NCBI GenBank assembly: GCA_964035015.1
Contig: OZ036000.1
Location: 5,590,709 to 5,654,708 of the forward strand
Length of the DNA stretch: 64,000 nucleotides
Reading direction: 5' to 3'
Origin: Corallium rubrum
Lineage: Eukaryota; Cnidaria; Anthozoa; Scleralcyonacea; Coralliidae
Each line of letters starts with the position of its first letter. The first letter of the stretch is position 1. The notes beneath the pieces were generated by a model, which was not told the origin of the DNA, did no database searches, and saw nothing but the letters and a program-made list of their open reading frames with translations. Of the stretch, positions 54,673 through 64,000 are shown piece after piece. A program made the translations under genes and the position numbers.

Positions 54673-55620
54673 CATAGAAATAAATTAAATTTTATTTTGC
54701 CCTTATAGATCCGCCATTTTGAATTTTGCAAAGGGGTGGGATAAATATACAACAATGATCGCCTCTCAAAATAAAGAATTGGAGGACGTTTCATAGGGAT
54801 AAATTGGATACACGCATGACAACAAATCAACCACATACAAATTAGCATAAAATAAAACAATTTGCAAGACACTTGCTTTATTAAACGTACTAAAAACTAT
54901 AAGTTCATAATTATATTTCGATCAAATTCACCACAATTACAAAAAGCAACAAAAAGTTAGGCTCATGCTAAACTTGAAACTCAGAAAAACGAAAAGGAAA
55001 AGAAACTAATCAAATACGTAATGGAAACTAGGAGAAAATCGTAAGAAAAATACGGATTTAAAATGTCAATATAAATAGATGTCGAAAAGACTGATGTATA
55101 AAAAGTATGACAGGTGCATAAACATATTTTATATTTCAAAAATCACAAGCTAGAAATCCCTATTAGATTGGATAAAAAAGAACAAAACACTTACTGTCTC
55201 CTGGATTAATCCTCAACCCACATTCAGTATAAATCACATACAGATGGGCAAGTGGGAATCATTCGAATATAATGTAAAACAGTAAAAACACTAAAACCAT
55301 TCGTATTAAAAGGCCGCTATCGTCGCCATTTCTACATCCAGAGTTTGATGTTCGAAATGTTTTGGCGAAGGTTATTGCACTTCACATGCCTTTATCGTTA
55401 AATTCACTAATCCAGTAAATTTCCCGGCGTAAAAAACAAAGAAATTCAGTGCTAAAAAACATCCATCGTCCACTCCAACACCGGTCAACCGCGGCCGTGT
55501 CAAAAACTGTAAAAAGTCCTAGGGCGAGTTCCTTTTGCCTTTATAAATCCGCCATTTTGTGGCGACAATTTTTGACTGACAGGAGTTAGGAGCCCGCATT
55601 CTAGGTATATTATTTCTATG
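54673..55620. mobile_element. P-element-like MITE with 8-bp target duplication
   Basis: The ends are CATAGAAATAA and TTATTTCTATG (11-bp inverted repeat). Both sides carry the identical 8-mer GTCTGGTC (54665-54672, 55621-55628). P elements duplicate 8 bp, prefer GTCTGGCC-like targets, and begin CATGATGAAATAA (known), so the match to that superfamily is good. TTTTGCCCTTATAGATCCGC at 54698 recurs as a direct near-copy at 55529 next to CCATTTTG. No transposase; non-autonomous. Confidence 0.75.
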
Positions 55621-55628
55621 GTCTGGTC

Positions 55629-57459
55629 ACACTGATTGCGCGCGCATCATTTTGCCTTGGAGCCAAGATGGCAAATAAAAACAAAATGGCGTGTAGATCT
55701 AACCAGTGAATTCTAGCTGGCTTTAGCTGGCTTCGTCTTCAAATAAGGAATAATGGGATAGATAAAACTTTCGTATATTTAATCCAACTACCTGAACACT
55801 TACTTTTGAAGCGTATAAACGGGAATACGGGCTCTGGGAGCGAGAGTAATACACCGCTGTTACTCGTCCAATCACAGGTCGGAGCAATTCCTCCATTTTA
55901 GCCACATGTAATGGACACCGCTGCCAAACGTTTTGCGCACGCGCGAATTTTTCCCGGAGGGTTGTGGTTATGTTTAGGTCCAACGGGGGGTTGTGGTTAG
56001 GTTTTGGGTTGCCAGGGGGATTGTGGTTAGGTTTACGGTCAGGTTTAGAGGTGGGGGTCGGGTTGGGGGTAGGGAATTATTTCTTTAAAATTGATGATTA
56101 TTGTTAATTCTACGACATTTCACAATTACCGATAATCAGCATTTCGAGATGAGAGAATATGCTGTCATGTAATGGCCCTATTGCGCAAACTATATTTTTT
56201 AACTAGAACTCAGTCCTTTACACAGTAATTATACCTAATTTCACATAACTATTGCATGGTTTAAAATATAATTTCCCGCGCCGTGGGCAAGAGCAACCTG
56301 ACAAAGCCAAAATACAATTTTTAAAAAAACGTAAAAAAAACAAAATCTAATTTATGCAATAAGGTCTTGACCAATCAGAGGCTGAGATAGCCTAGCTTTC
56401 ACCAGGGCCATTTGTTTCCACCATTTTGTTTTATTCGCCATCGATTAGCCCAGTTCCCGACAAATGGCTCTGGGCCTGCCTCCTCCGCAGGCCCTCATTG
56501 CAGGGGCCCTGGGCCAGGTATGGGTTGCGGTAACACCGCTGCCACACGTTTGCGACTGCGTCAATTCGCTAGAGTAAACATTGCAAGAGAAGTGGGAACT
56601 AGCCGTAGTGACAACCAGACAGTAAAGACTTCTATATAAATGTTTAACAAAGTTTAAATAAACAGTTCAATATAGTTATTTCTTAATTAAGATTATGTGA
56701 CTTAGTAAAAATATCTTGGTGGCTTTATAATGCGTCCATATCTGGTCCTCATAGTTGTTGGTTGTCTTTTTTGATTTATTGTTGTTGTGCCAGTAGCCGT
56801 TTGTTTGTTGTTGTTTTTTGTTTATTTGTCTGGTCTTTTTTTATCTTTCTTTGTTTCTTTTTTAGTTTGGTCCCGCTCCGGTATTTCTTCCTGCCACGCT
56901 CTCCCCCCCCCCCCACCCCGCCTCCCCTCAGAAATTTGTCCTCTCCCAAGAACATCGGCTCAAGAACATACCGCTCCGGTACTTCTTCCTGCCACGCTCT
57001 CCCCCCCCCCCCCCCCCCGCCTCCCCTCAGAAATTTGTCCTCTCTCAAGAACATGCTTTATTTTATTTTGTAACGTACGCTCATCAGAAACTGAGATGCT
57101 ACTCCTAAAACCAAGTTAATCTAAAACTTTCCGTCAGTATTTCGAACTTGGAATTGAATAAACTGAGTTCAGGTCCAAAGCTAACGTGGCAGTTCAGGAT
57201 ATCTTCGGAGGAAATTAGCATAATAAAGGGGTCTATTTTTAAGTCGGTTAACGCTTTGGTATGCCTTTCAGAAGTAGCTTCTCGGTTTCTGAGCGTACGT
57301 CGTACGTTATAAGATTAAAAATTTGCGCGGGTGAGGCAAATTTTGAGAGGGGACAAATTTCCTGTGACTCCGGTCCTTAACTATAGCTGATAATAATATA
57401 TCCATTAAATTACATGTAAGACTAGGATAATATGTAAAAATGTTTTATATTTATTGCAG
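55629..57459. other. Non-coding stretch with G-rich and C-rich tracts
   Basis: 55965-56085 is G-rich with spaced TTGTGGTTAGGTTT units, telomere-like but irregular. 56460-56540 is GC-rich with GGCCCTGGGCC-type palindromes. No open frame with a recognisable motif; the exon chain of the next gene starts at 57460, and its earlier exons were not found. Confidence 0.45.
56874..57054. repeat. Two-copy ~94-bp repeat with poly-C tracts
   Basis: CGCTCCGGTATTTCTTCCTG, then a C-run of 11-18, then CCTCAGAAATTTGTCCTCTC occurs twice (56874-56966, 56968-57054). The C-runs differ in length, as expected for slippage. Pro-rich open frames here are a by-product. Confidence 0.8.
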
Positions 57460-60400
57460 ATAAAGAAGCTGTGAGAGCAAAGTTAAACGGCGCCAAGTTT
57501 AAGGGCAAGAAGTTTGGTAGGTACTTGAATTAATGTGAAATATATGTATATTAACAAAGTTGATAAAAAATTTATTATATGGTTCTTTGTACATTTTCAT
57601 ATACTGGTATACTTGGTATGAACGCTTTGTTTTAACTAAAGGGTACTTAATTCAAGTCTTAACAACGTTTAGTTCTCATTAAATGTTTTAAAATTTTCCC
57701 ATGCATGGCTTTATTTCGTGTTATTTGAGTTTACGTTTAAGATTCCCACCTGGTTCTTTAACTTCTTTGGCTGAAATTTGTTGAGCAATTATATTTTATT
57801 GAAGCCACCTAGTTTTCCTTTCTTTATTCCGGTTCAGTCAGCTCAGAAATTTTTCAGAAATATTGGTGCCGGCGCGCGCTCGAAGATTGCTTGTGGCCCT
57901 TTCCGTTGTGTATCAAAAAATTTCATCGAATTGCAACAACTTTTCATGACTATTTAAACTCCTTACTTTTGACGATGGTTCCTGAATACGTTGTCTTCTA
58001 AGCCGTTACTTTGTATGAGTGCAAAAACCTGTAGTGAAATATGCTGTAAATTTAAAAAAACAAAAACTTTCGAGACAGTGGTCTACGGACTGTTGTAAGG
58101 TGCGTCGACCACTCAGAATGCAGGATTAATTACCACTATTATCTTAAATTTTTTTTTCCTAACAGAAGATTTTTACGAAAAAGTAAACCATGACGAATTT
58201 TGGATATTCAGAGGCGAACAGGATCTCAAAAACTTACCCAGAGAACCTGCATATCTTTTCTTGGAACTGGTTAGTGCTTAATTATATACACTTGTTGACT
58301 GGCGCCGAGGGAAACATCGAGTTTTACGGACCCGAAGGCTTCAATGTCACCCGAGGGCTTTAGCCCTCGGGTGACATTGAAGCCTTCGGGTCCGTAAAAC
58401 TCGAATACAAAACTGCCTTGAAACTTGCAAACGACGAAAAGACTTACCAAAACACTTTGACTTTGTCTTCGTAATTTCAATTCAAGTCATTCAACTAAAC
58501 AAATACACCAGACTCAACACTAAGAACAGCTTTAAAGTTCTCCAAGTATTTTTCAGACCTTCTTTGAAGATACATGTATGTATAGAAATTCTTTCTTTCG
58601 GAAAATGGACTATTTCGTACCAAACAAGCTCGAAAGAAGCTCTTGTTTTCAAAATGCCCGAAGAGTCCAAAGTTCTCATTGATCTGATGCAATAATCATG
58701 TATTCACGTGAACAACGCATGATTAAAACGACATCAGAGGGAAACATTGCACTGTTTCCCTCTTCATTGTTGACGTCAGGGGGAAACAGTGCAATGTTTC
58801 CCTCGGCAGAAAGAAACATTGAGTTTGTTGAACAACACGTGGCCATGATTTGACCAATAGGATTTCATCTTTGGCAAACGAAAGTCTTTCGTATATAACA
58901 ATGCGATTTATTTGTATGGTATTACTATCTATTTTGCTTGTTGTCAGAAATAGCGAGGGGCAAATCACTCCAAAAATCTCGTACACTTTGACGAAAAGTC
59001 CGCAAAAAGTCCAAAAAGTCCAGCGGAATTTAGAAAATCCTTAAAAATCCAAAAATCCGCAAAAAGTCCTGAAAATTCATGAAAATCCATAAAAATCCTT
59101 TCAAAATCTATTAAAATTTACAAAATCTTACTGAATTGATCAAAATCCAAAAAAAATCCGAAGGAAATCTGCACTTTCTCCTACAAATTCGTCATGTACT
59201 TCATGTAATTTCATCCTGGAGTATTTTATTTTCATGGCAACGAGGTTGCTTGGTCTTGACCATGTGGAAATATGGATTCTCGCGTTTCACGCCATTCCCT
59301 ATCCACCATCTTTGGGCCTTCCTTCGCGGCCCTCCTCTTTTTATTATATGCGGGCACGTCGTTCCAGGACCTGCTAGCGTGTTAGAAACGTGCCTTCCCA
59401 GCCATACTTGGAACCTGACGATAACATGGCTCCTTGTTTTTTTCAAAACTCGGATGTTTTTTTTCAGAACAGGGACTCGGTCGAGATAGCGGACTTAGGC
59501 ATTTATCTCGTCCGTGGCATTTCTCTTTCCGCACCCGGGTTATGCAATTGCTCCCCCAAATTTTCTCCCTTTGATACGGAAACTCTCACAAATCTTTACG
59601 AATCACTCAACAAACTCATATCATTGGAGCTCGCCTCATCGCCACCGGTGCTAAATTCTACTAGACATCAGCGTCGATCTATGTACTCCAATCTCAAGGA
59701 AACACAAGTCAGAAGTCAAATATTTGACTTCTCCAGAAGGATTTATTTTATAAATTAAAATAAATTATAATTAAAATAAAAAATAAAAATAAATTATAAT
59801 ACTACCCCCACCCCATAAAGTTAAAAACTTAAAATCCGCTTCATAAAACCTAACCCTAAACCTAACCCTAACCCTGATCTTATTCACAATTATCAGCCCA
59901 AGTTATTTCACAAATTAAAACAAGTTATAATTAAGTTTAAAAATAAAAATAAATTATAATACTAACCCCCCACCCCCAACCCATAACTTAAAATCCACTT
60001 CTAAACATAACCCTCTTAACCCCAACCCTAACCTCCATAATCTCAATCCCTAACACCTTAAACCTCAAACTATTAACCATTTTCCACCACTATTCACCAA
60101 CACAATATACACCAAGGATGGTAAGTCACAGCCAGGATCCAAATACCTGAACCTTATGATTTACTTTTACTTTTCAGTCATATATAATTTACAAAATACA
60201 ATTTATCACAATGGAGCATTCTCAGCTATTATATTTTGCCCAGCATCTTGTCAAAAACAGCTTGACAGAGTTGTTTACTCGGCCGTGCCCAAATGCATAT
60301 GAACTGCATTTACTAAAATAACCATCATGCTTTGCGGTCGCAGTGCAACCTTGGGTAGAATATTAATTTTGAGTTAAAGGCGACAGGCTGCAAAGCTATT

Positions 60401-63225
60401 TAAATTTTGGATTGGGGTATTACCAACTTTTATTATAGGGATTTTGCATGTTTTTTTACTGTTGACTGTTGTTATCTTAAATATGTAATGGCCCAATTTC
60501 TGGTTCTCCCATTCGCCTCCTGGGCTTATATTCATTCCCAGTTTCACTTATAGCCCGACCAGAACATGAAAAACAATGGGAAAATCTCCTTAACAATTTT
60601 CACAAAAAGTCCGCAAAAGTCCGCAAAAAAATCACAAAAGTCCGAAAGTCCAACGAGAAAATACCCGGACTTTTGAAAGTCCGAAAGTCTCGTACACTTT
60701 TTAGCGAGTGATTTGCCCCTCGAGAAATAGTTGTCACGCGTTTTAATTTATTAATAGGGACCTTAAGATCTACGACGGCAACTTCGAGGACGACGTCCTT
60801 CAAACAAAAGCATCAGTTTTTGCAAAACAAAGATGAATAATTTCTAGTCCCAAGAATAATCTGAACACCGTCTTCGCTCTGTATACGCCACTCAGACCAT
60901 TTTCACGTCTTCAGGACGACGTTGACTCATGGGGTGATGAGAACTGTTGTCTGAGATTGCCTTAACACAGACACAACCGTTTTAACAGTTTGAAAATTAT
61001 AAAACAAGCTTTAAGTACTGAATACGGTAGTCAGTTCACCGTGACTTCTTTTTAATGCTAAAATTTGAATTGCTTTTTAACCGCCGTCGTCGTCCTAGCA
61101 TCTTAAGGTCCCTATTCATGCACGAATGCCGCCCCCTCACTAGAAGAACTTTCTTTTAAAGAGAAGATAGACAGACTCACAGATTTCTGCCACCTTAGGG
61201 ACCAGCATTATTAAATGCCGAGTAGGGGGCCGGAAGATATTTTTCCATCTCAATTTTTTTCATGACCCTTTAATGTCCTTTACAAAAATTTTTATGGCCT
61301 CCCTACTATGCAGGGGGGGGGGGAATAATACCCCCTATGTTGATCTTGCCGCTACCTGTGTCTCTAAACAAAGAGACCTTCCTAAAACATGTTCTTTTTC
61401 AAGACCGCGGTGAATTTTTCACGGGTATTAAACCACTAGTCTAATAGCCATGTCCGTCCGTCCGTCCGTCCGTCCGTCCGTCCGTCCGTCCGTCCGTCCG
61501 TCCGTCCGTCCGTCCGCAGAAAAGCTAGAAAACCACCGGGCCCATTCAAACTAAACCACTACCAAAACTAAGCCTAAAGTTCGACAGTGTGCAATGGGTG
61601 TATGGCTTTTGAAAAGATTAACGTTTTCACTTTCGAAAGAACGAAAATGTTCACCCATCGCTAACTTGGCGGCCATTTTGGATTATGACCACAGCACAGT
61701 AGCACAATACTCACAACCATCGCCTTCGCTTTTTTGTAGAGCGGGAAAAAAATAATGTAACCATGAAACATAACAGAAGAAGTTGTAATAATGTTTCTTA
61801 TGTGAATTTCGAAAGGAAGAAAATACAAAATAACCGAATCAAACCTTGAAGCTGTGCCACACAGCTCACATGAGTGCATGACTCTTGACTCTATAGCTCT
61901 CTCTTCTCATGTAAAAACAATAAAAATCATCTCGGCAAAGTGGGCTAGCTCAGCAGATTGAACCCCGACGGTCAATTGGTGATCAACGCTCGAAAAATAC
62001 ACTTTTAAAATAGTTTACTGCAAAGTGTACGAATATAGATGTTGACATGACTTCAACATTACTAACCTGGAGAGCAGAAAAGCCCAGGGAGCATCAACCT
62101 CTACGTCCTATTGTCCAAATCTTTGGTTTAAATAACCATATCATACCGCCGTCTTCCTCATTGCCGAATTAAACTGAAGGGCGAAGGCTTAAAATTCAAA
62201 TTTGCTATGCGCAAGCAAGATGCGCAGAACGGGTCAAGCATGTCTCGTTTTAGACTGGTAAGATAACCACTAATTTAATCTCGCGTCAATGAGGGATAAA
62301 TCCACTTGTACGTGTGCGCATGCCTTTAATGCGCGAAAGTTTCGACCAATAGAAAAGCAGAAATCTTTAGTGGTTACCTATATGGAAAAACGTTTATTAT
62401 TTATCATTAAATTAATTGAAAATGTTAATTTTTTGGGGAAATCTATTGATTTGTGTTTTAATTACGTGTGATGTGGTTTTGCTATTTTAGGTAGGAGAGA
62501 TTACTTCGGACGTCGATCTCGAAGCAACTGCCAACATTGGAAAATCTTGCCTGGAAGACCTAGATGACACCAATAAGTTAAAGCCAAATGTGTGGGCAAA
62601 CCATAAAGAACTGAAGAAGGGATTGTTCGGAGTTTCATTAGGCGTTCGAGATTTCGTAAGACCGTTATTCATATACGTCAAGTTGGTTCAATTAAGAAAA
62701 AATAGAAACAACAAAAATAGTATCGATTTAAGCGAAACTGAAGCATTCCAACAATTAGTTAGGCTTGAATCAGAAAACGAAGAACCAGAAAACGCAGAAC
62801 CCGTCAAATCAAAATATAAAAAAGAGAAAGAGCCTTGTGCAAGTTGTTGCGTGTTTTTCCCCGAGAAGTATGATGCACGTTTCACTAATACCAAACAACC
62901 AATTAAGTTTAACGTATTTGGAAACTGTGCCGAATATGACGTAATCAAGCCTGCAAAATTAGACTTATTTCTAAATCAGACAGCAAAAACACACTGGGAC
63001 ACATTTGAATTAGCGTGTCAGGAACAGTTTAAAGTTTTTAAAAATTGCGTCTACTCATGCACAAAAGAAAATGTAAAAATTGATGAATATGTTCAAAAGA
63101 CGGCACAAAACTCAAAATATTTGAAATACCAACAGACCTGCAATAGAACAATAGAACATTTTAAATTGATAGCTTTAAAATGGTCTCCGCAGCCAAAAAG
63201 AGAGAGAAAAAGAAAACGGCACTAG
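57460..63225 (+). CDS. Three-exon host gene (3' part), function unknown
   Basis: Exons 57460-57516, 58166-58269 and 62491-63225 join in frame with good splice sites (tattgcag...G/gtaggt; ttcctaacag...CTG/gttagt; tgctattttag). The peptide runs AVRAKLNGAKFKGKKF, DFYEKVNHDEFWIFRGEQDL, then a long last exon. That exon has a charged low-complexity segment (ESENEEPENAEP), a Cys-rich part (EPCASCCVFFPEKYDARF, CAEYDVIKP, CVYSCTKENVK) and a basic tail (RERKRKRH) that could be a nuclear signal. AATAAA signals follow at about 63288 and 63366. No family recognised; probably lineage-specific. 5' exons are missing. The 4.2 kb second intron hosts two elements. Confidence 0.6.
58304..58807. mobile_element. 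Foldback element with near-perfect inner palindromes
   Basis: The ends GCCGAGGGAAACAT and its complement bracket 504 bp. Inside lies an 88-bp palindrome (58317-58404) whose 43-bp arms match fully around a TT centre. A second hairpin (58738-58805) pairs GGGAAACATTGCACTGTTTC with its complement. It sits in the second intron of the host gene, right after an exon. No coding. Confidence 0.8.
58954..60722. mobile_element. 1.77 kb element with perfect 17-bp inverted ends and 8-bp target duplication
   Basis: The ends are CGAGGGGCAAATCACTC and GAGTGATTTGCCCCTCG, flanked on both sides by AGAAATAG (58946-58953, 60723-60730). Next to the ends are runs of AAAAGTCCGCAAAAAGTCC units. The interior contains telomere-like DNA (59840-60060) and open frames of up to 122 codons (59136-59758) without a motif I know. 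8-bp duplications fit hAT or P, but the CGAGG start fits neither well. Superfamily open. Confidence 0.8.
59840..60060. repeat. Telomere-like CCTAA-rich tract
   Basis: ACCTAACCCTAAACCTAACC at 59848 and looser versions (TAACCCCAACCCTAACC) up to 60030 lie inside the 1.77 kb element. The units are irregular, so this is simple-sequence DNA or an interstitial telomere-like relic, not a telomere end. Confidence 0.55.
60731..62490. other. Rest of intron 2: no gene recognised
   Basis: It contains a G-run (61312-61322), the (GTCC) microsatellite, and inverted ends CTTAAGATCTACGACGGCAA at 60762 against CGCCGTCGTC...TCTTAAGG near 61082-61110, which suggests one more small element (about 60760-61112). 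No coding signal. Confidence 0.4.
61452..61516. repeat. (GTCC)n microsatellite
   Basis: About 16 perfect tetranucleotide units in a row, in the large intron of the host gene. Confidence 0.95.
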
Positions 63226-64000
63226 AAAAAGAGTGTGGGGGCTTTCAAAGTGAATGTGCTAACTAAGCAGGGTCCCCACGGTTTTGAAATAAAAGTCATT
63301 GAATTTCAAGTTTTGGAAGGGTCGGAACCCCGGCTACTTTCTTGTAATATTTATTTTTAAAATTCAATAAAAACATTTTTACTAAATTAGTTGCTGGTAT
63401 CATGTACAGTACATTTGCTATTTTGGGGAGAATCTATCGGCTTGCATGTAATTCTTGTTGAATATTATATCAGACACGCATGTTCTCGGCTCTAGAAAAA
63501 CAAATTAGACAACAATGCAAGTTTTTGTGAAGTAAAAAAAAATTAACCCGTTTTCTTTTTTTATTGTGAATTTCCCTGTGACGAGTGAAATTGTATGGCG
63601 TTAGCCAGAGTAAAGTACATAAGATTTGAGGTCAGGTGGCGCTCAGAAAGAGCTAAGAGATGAGTCTGTTTTCATATTTACAGCTGTTTGTATGTGTTCT
63701 ATTTGCATGAGAAAAGAAACGATACTTTTTCTATCCTTTTTAGTCCATTTCTTGTTTGTTTCAATTTTACCCATGATTCCGATAAACTTAAAATATTAAA
63801 ATTTACCCAGGTTTGCGCGGTGCTGCTCTGAATATATGGAATCAGCTGGATTAATCCCAGCTGTATTCCAGGACCCGGTGTCACAGTCCTATAGTTGTCA
63901 GCTTTTAGAGACTGCGCATGAGTAAAAAATACAAGCCTGGACACGAGGCTAGCGTGGTAATACGTCCAATGGATCGTTTTCACTCACGTGATCGGTGGAC
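63226..64000. other. 3' flank of the host gene
   Basis: Two AATAAA signals (about 63288 and 63366) lie within 150 bp of the stop codon. Beyond them is AT-rich DNA with no further feature that I can support. Confidence 0.5.

Noticed and set aside
56762..57119. Proline-rich protein
   Set aside because: Produced by two poly-C tracts in a two-copy repeat.
59136..59758. Gene in the 1.77 kb element (frames of 117 and 122 codons)
   Set aside because: No motif, two overlapping unrelated frames, and no splice or transposase signature.
59840..60060. True telomere or chromosome end
   Set aside because: Irregular units inside a transposon with intact flanks on both sides.

Overview
This window reads as nuclear DNA of an early-branching marine animal, most plausibly a cnidarian. 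That assignment rests on the mix of repeats and genes, not on a marker gene. The sequence is AT-rich, single-exon genes are rare, and GT/AG introns are visible. Transposable elements of at least eight kinds fill most of it: Helentron, hAT-like, P-like, TTAA-type, Penelope, CR1/L2, RTE, Copia and a tRNA-derived SINE. One block is GC-richer and virus-like. No bacterial operon, CRISPR array or rRNA gene is present.

Layout. 1-4.9 kb: two diverged copies of a ~1.2 kb repeat, the first bounded by 125-bp inverted repeats. 4.9-10.6 kb (minus): a gene encoding zinc ribbon, UBZ-type finger and HECT N-lobe (G2E3-like ubiquitin ligase). Its first exon is split by a 1.97 kb Helentron-type element (8517-10489) that carries a 33-bp minisatellite; its intron holds a hAT-like MITE and a foldback element. 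10.6-13.6 kb: small candidate exons, a tRNA-Glu-like SINE, a foldback and a 22-bp minisatellite. 13.8-25.1 kb: a degenerate virus-like element (family B DNA polymerase, PD-(D/E)XK nuclease, deoxynucleoside kinase, several small membrane proteins), interrupted by a 4.47 kb TA-flanked transposon. 25.6-27.1 kb: a Penelope-like element arranged as a 580-bp inverted repeat with 14-bp target duplications and a hammerhead ribozyme in each arm. 27-37 kb: mostly unannotated DNA with a possible three-exon gene (30769-33265), a CR1/L2 fragment, a second Penelope fragment and several MITEs.

37.5-48.2 kb: a ~3.9 kb tandem segmental duplication. The left copy carries a second Helentron-type element; the right copy preserves the empty site, showing insertion between two T residues. 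48.5-53.4 kb: an RTE-like LINE remnant, then a minus-strand Copia retrotransposon with LTRs, an initiator-tRNA-Met primer site and a deleted reverse-transcriptase core. 54.2-55.6 kb: a foldback, a Helentron end and a P-element-like MITE with target duplication GTCTGGTC. 57.4-63.2 kb: an apparently intact three-exon host gene of unknown function whose last intron contains a palindrome-rich foldback and a 1.77 kb element with perfect 17-bp inverted ends and 8-bp target duplication.

The clearest biology is genome conflict. Elements have entered exons (the ligase gene), other elements (the viral polymerase) and introns. Several insertions can be dated relative to one another because target duplications or empty sites survive. 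The most unusual items are the Helentron family with its empty site, the paired hammerhead ribozymes, and the virus-like locus with its kinase and nuclease cargo.
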